From X23 sp050251575 (lineage in GTDB: Bacteria; Bacillota; Clostridia; SK-Y3), in NCBI GenBank assembly GCA_050251575.1, contig JBFWMP010000028.1, positions 1-23,671 of the forward strand: a DNA stretch of 23,671 bases, read 5' to 3'. The notes beneath the pieces are model-generated. The model did no database searches and was not told where the DNA came from. It saw nothing but the letters and a program-made list of their open reading frames with translations. A program made the translations under genes and the position numbers. Shown here one piece after another: positions 22,409 to 23,671 of this stretch (positions within the stretch are counted from its first letter, which is position 1; the number at the start of each line of letters is the position of its first letter).

Positions 22409-23671
22409 ATGTTAGACATTAAGTTACTTAGAAATGAACCGGAAAAAGTTAAGAAGGCTTTAGAAAAAAGAAAAGAAAACTTTGAACTCAATGGATTTTT
22501 AAAATTGGATGAGAAAAGAAGAGAACTTCTTTACAAAGTAGAGCAGCTTAAAAACGAGCAAAATGTAGCCTCTAAGAAAATTCCGGTAATGAAAAAGGAA
22601 GGTAAAGAAGTTACAGCCATTTTAGAAGAAATGAAAAAGTTATCAGATACGATTAAGGAATTAGATATAGAAGTAAAGACAATAGATGAAGAGATAGAGA
22701 AAATAATGTTGAATATCCCTAATATTCCCCATGAAAGTGTACCGGTTGGGAATACAGATGATGATAATATAGAAGTGAGAAAATGGGGAGAACCAAGAAA
22801 ATTTGATTTTGAGCCAAAAGCACATTGGAGTATTGGAGAAAATTTAGGTATCTTGGATTTTGCTGCAGGTGCTAAAGTAACCGGGGCAAGATTTACTTTT
22901 TATAAGGGCTTAGGGGCACGTTTAGAGAGATCAATCATTAATTTTTTTCTTGATACACATACTGGTAAGAATGGATATACAGAAATTTTTCCGCCATTTA
23001 TGGTACATAGAAATAGTATGATAGGTACGGGGCAACTACCTAAGTTTGAAGAAGATGCTTTTAAAGTAAAGGATACAGATTACTTTCTGATTCCTACAGC
23101 AGAAGTACCTGTAACCAATATGTACAGGGAACAGATACTAGATGCTAATCAAATTCCTATTAAGCATGTAGCTTATTCTGCTTGTTTTAGAGCTGAAGCC
23201 GGTGCAGCCGGCAGAGATACAAGAGGGTTGATACGTCAGCATCAGTTTAATAAGGTAGAGTTGGTCAAGTTTGTAGAACCGGAGAATTCGTATGAAGAGC
23301 TTGAGAAGCTGACAAGAGACGCGGAGTCTGTTCTGCAACTACTAGGGATACCTTATAGAGTAGTGAAGATCTGTACGGGGGATTTAGGCTTTACGGCAGC
23401 TATGAAATATGATATAGAAGTATGGATGCCAAGCTATAATCGATACGTTGAAATTTCATCGTGCAGTAATTTTGAAGATTTTCAAGCAAGAAGGGCAAAT
23501 ATAAAATATAAAAAGAGTCCAAAGGATAAAGCGCAATTTGTTCATACGCTTAATGGTTCAGGTGTAGCGATAGGAAGAACTGTAGCATGTATCCTAGAGA
23601 ATTATCAAAATAGTGACGGGACTGTGACGGTGCCGGATGCCTTAAAAGGTTATATGGGGAATGTTGATACG
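22409..23671 (+). CDS. serS: Seryl-tRNA synthetase (C-terminus cut by window end)
   Basis: The enzyme charges tRNA-Ser with serine. ATG 22409 follows GAGAGGG. The open frame continues to the last base, giving 421 residues, probably only a few short of complete. The N-terminal coiled-coil arm that grips the tRNA is about 30-100. The class II core has motif 2 in CFRAEAGAAGRDTRGLIRQH (259-278) and motif 3 in NGSGVAIGRTVACILENYQ (382-400). TAEVPVTN (230-237) and CTGDLGF (322-328) are further active-site blocks. serS commonly follows parB-linked genes in clostridia. It has its own promoter. Confidence 0.96.
   Translation, partial: MLDIKLLRNEPEKVKKALEKRKENFELNGFLKLDEKRRELLYKVEQLKNEQNVASKKIPVMKKEGKEVTAILEEMKKLSDTIKELDIEVKTIDEEIEKIMLNIPNIPHESVPVGNTDDDNIEVRKWGEPRKFDFEPKAHWSIGENLGILDFAAGAKVTGARFTFYKGLGARLERSIINFFLDTHTGKNGYTEIFPPFMVHRNSMIGTGQLPKFEEDAFKVKDTDYFLIPTAEVPVTNMYREQILDANQIPIKHVAYSACFRAEAGAAGRDTRGLIRQHQFNKVELVKFVEPENSYEELEKLTRDAESVLQLLGIPYRVVKICTGDLGFTAAMKYDIEVWMPSYNRYVEISSCSNFEDFQARRANIKYKKSPKDKAQFVHTLNGSGVAIGRTVACILENYQNSDGTVTVPDALKGYMGNVDT

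Overview
The window is the replication-origin region of a low-GC Firmicute, most likely a member of the Clostridia. Gene order around dnaA is the classic Firmicute one. The GyrB TOPRIM segment (LWGKMLNVEK, then DKVYGNEKL) and a DUF4446-type gene after parB recall Lachnospirales-like lineages. That placement is an inference; no 16S or marker comparison was possible.

Layout. The origin divides the window. Leftwards on the minus strand run dnaA, dnaN, yaaA, recF, remB, gyrB and gyrA. Rightwards on the plus strand run rpmH, rnpA, yidD, yidC, jag/khpB, mnmE, mnmG, rsmG, noc, parA, parB, a DUF4446-type membrane protein, a coiled-coil/TPR membrane protein and serS, which is cut by the window end. 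Nearly every gene is therefore transcribed away from the origin. The exceptions are two minus-strand genes between noc and parA (a one-domain GDT1-type transporter and an orphan membrane protein) and an unrecognised 56-residue plus-strand gene at the left edge that converges on gyrA.

Origin. It is bipartite. One DnaA-box cluster lies between dnaA and rpmH (9506-9842) and a second between dnaN and dnaA (7882-8082). The second also carries six consecutive DnaA-trio-like triplets (7931-7948) next to a perfect box and an AT-rich tract, so it is the better candidate for the strand-opening site. Two perfect parS sites (18381-18396 and 20971-20986) bracket parA-parB. Initiation (DnaA, DnaN), supercoiling (GyrAB), repair (RecF), segregation (ParAB/parS) and nucleoid occlusion (Noc) sit beside ribosomal protein L34, RNase P protein, membrane insertion (YidC/YidD) and tRNA/rRNA modification (MnmE/MnmG/RsmG).

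What stands out. (1) The 896-bp gap after parB holds six short palindromic elements of 63-74 bp in the order A-B-C-D-B-A. A degenerate relative of element A lies between jag and mnmE. (2) The DnaA-trio element. (3) A 17-bp inverted repeat formed by the last codons of two convergent genes, one of them gyrA. (4) A hexapeptide-repeat acidic tail on GyrA. (5) Alanine at the main quinolone-contact position of GyrA and an altered LPL(K/R)GK motif in GyrB. (6) A parS site in the leader just upstream of the DUF4446-type gene. I found no defence system, CRISPR array, tRNA, rRNA, prophage or transposase.
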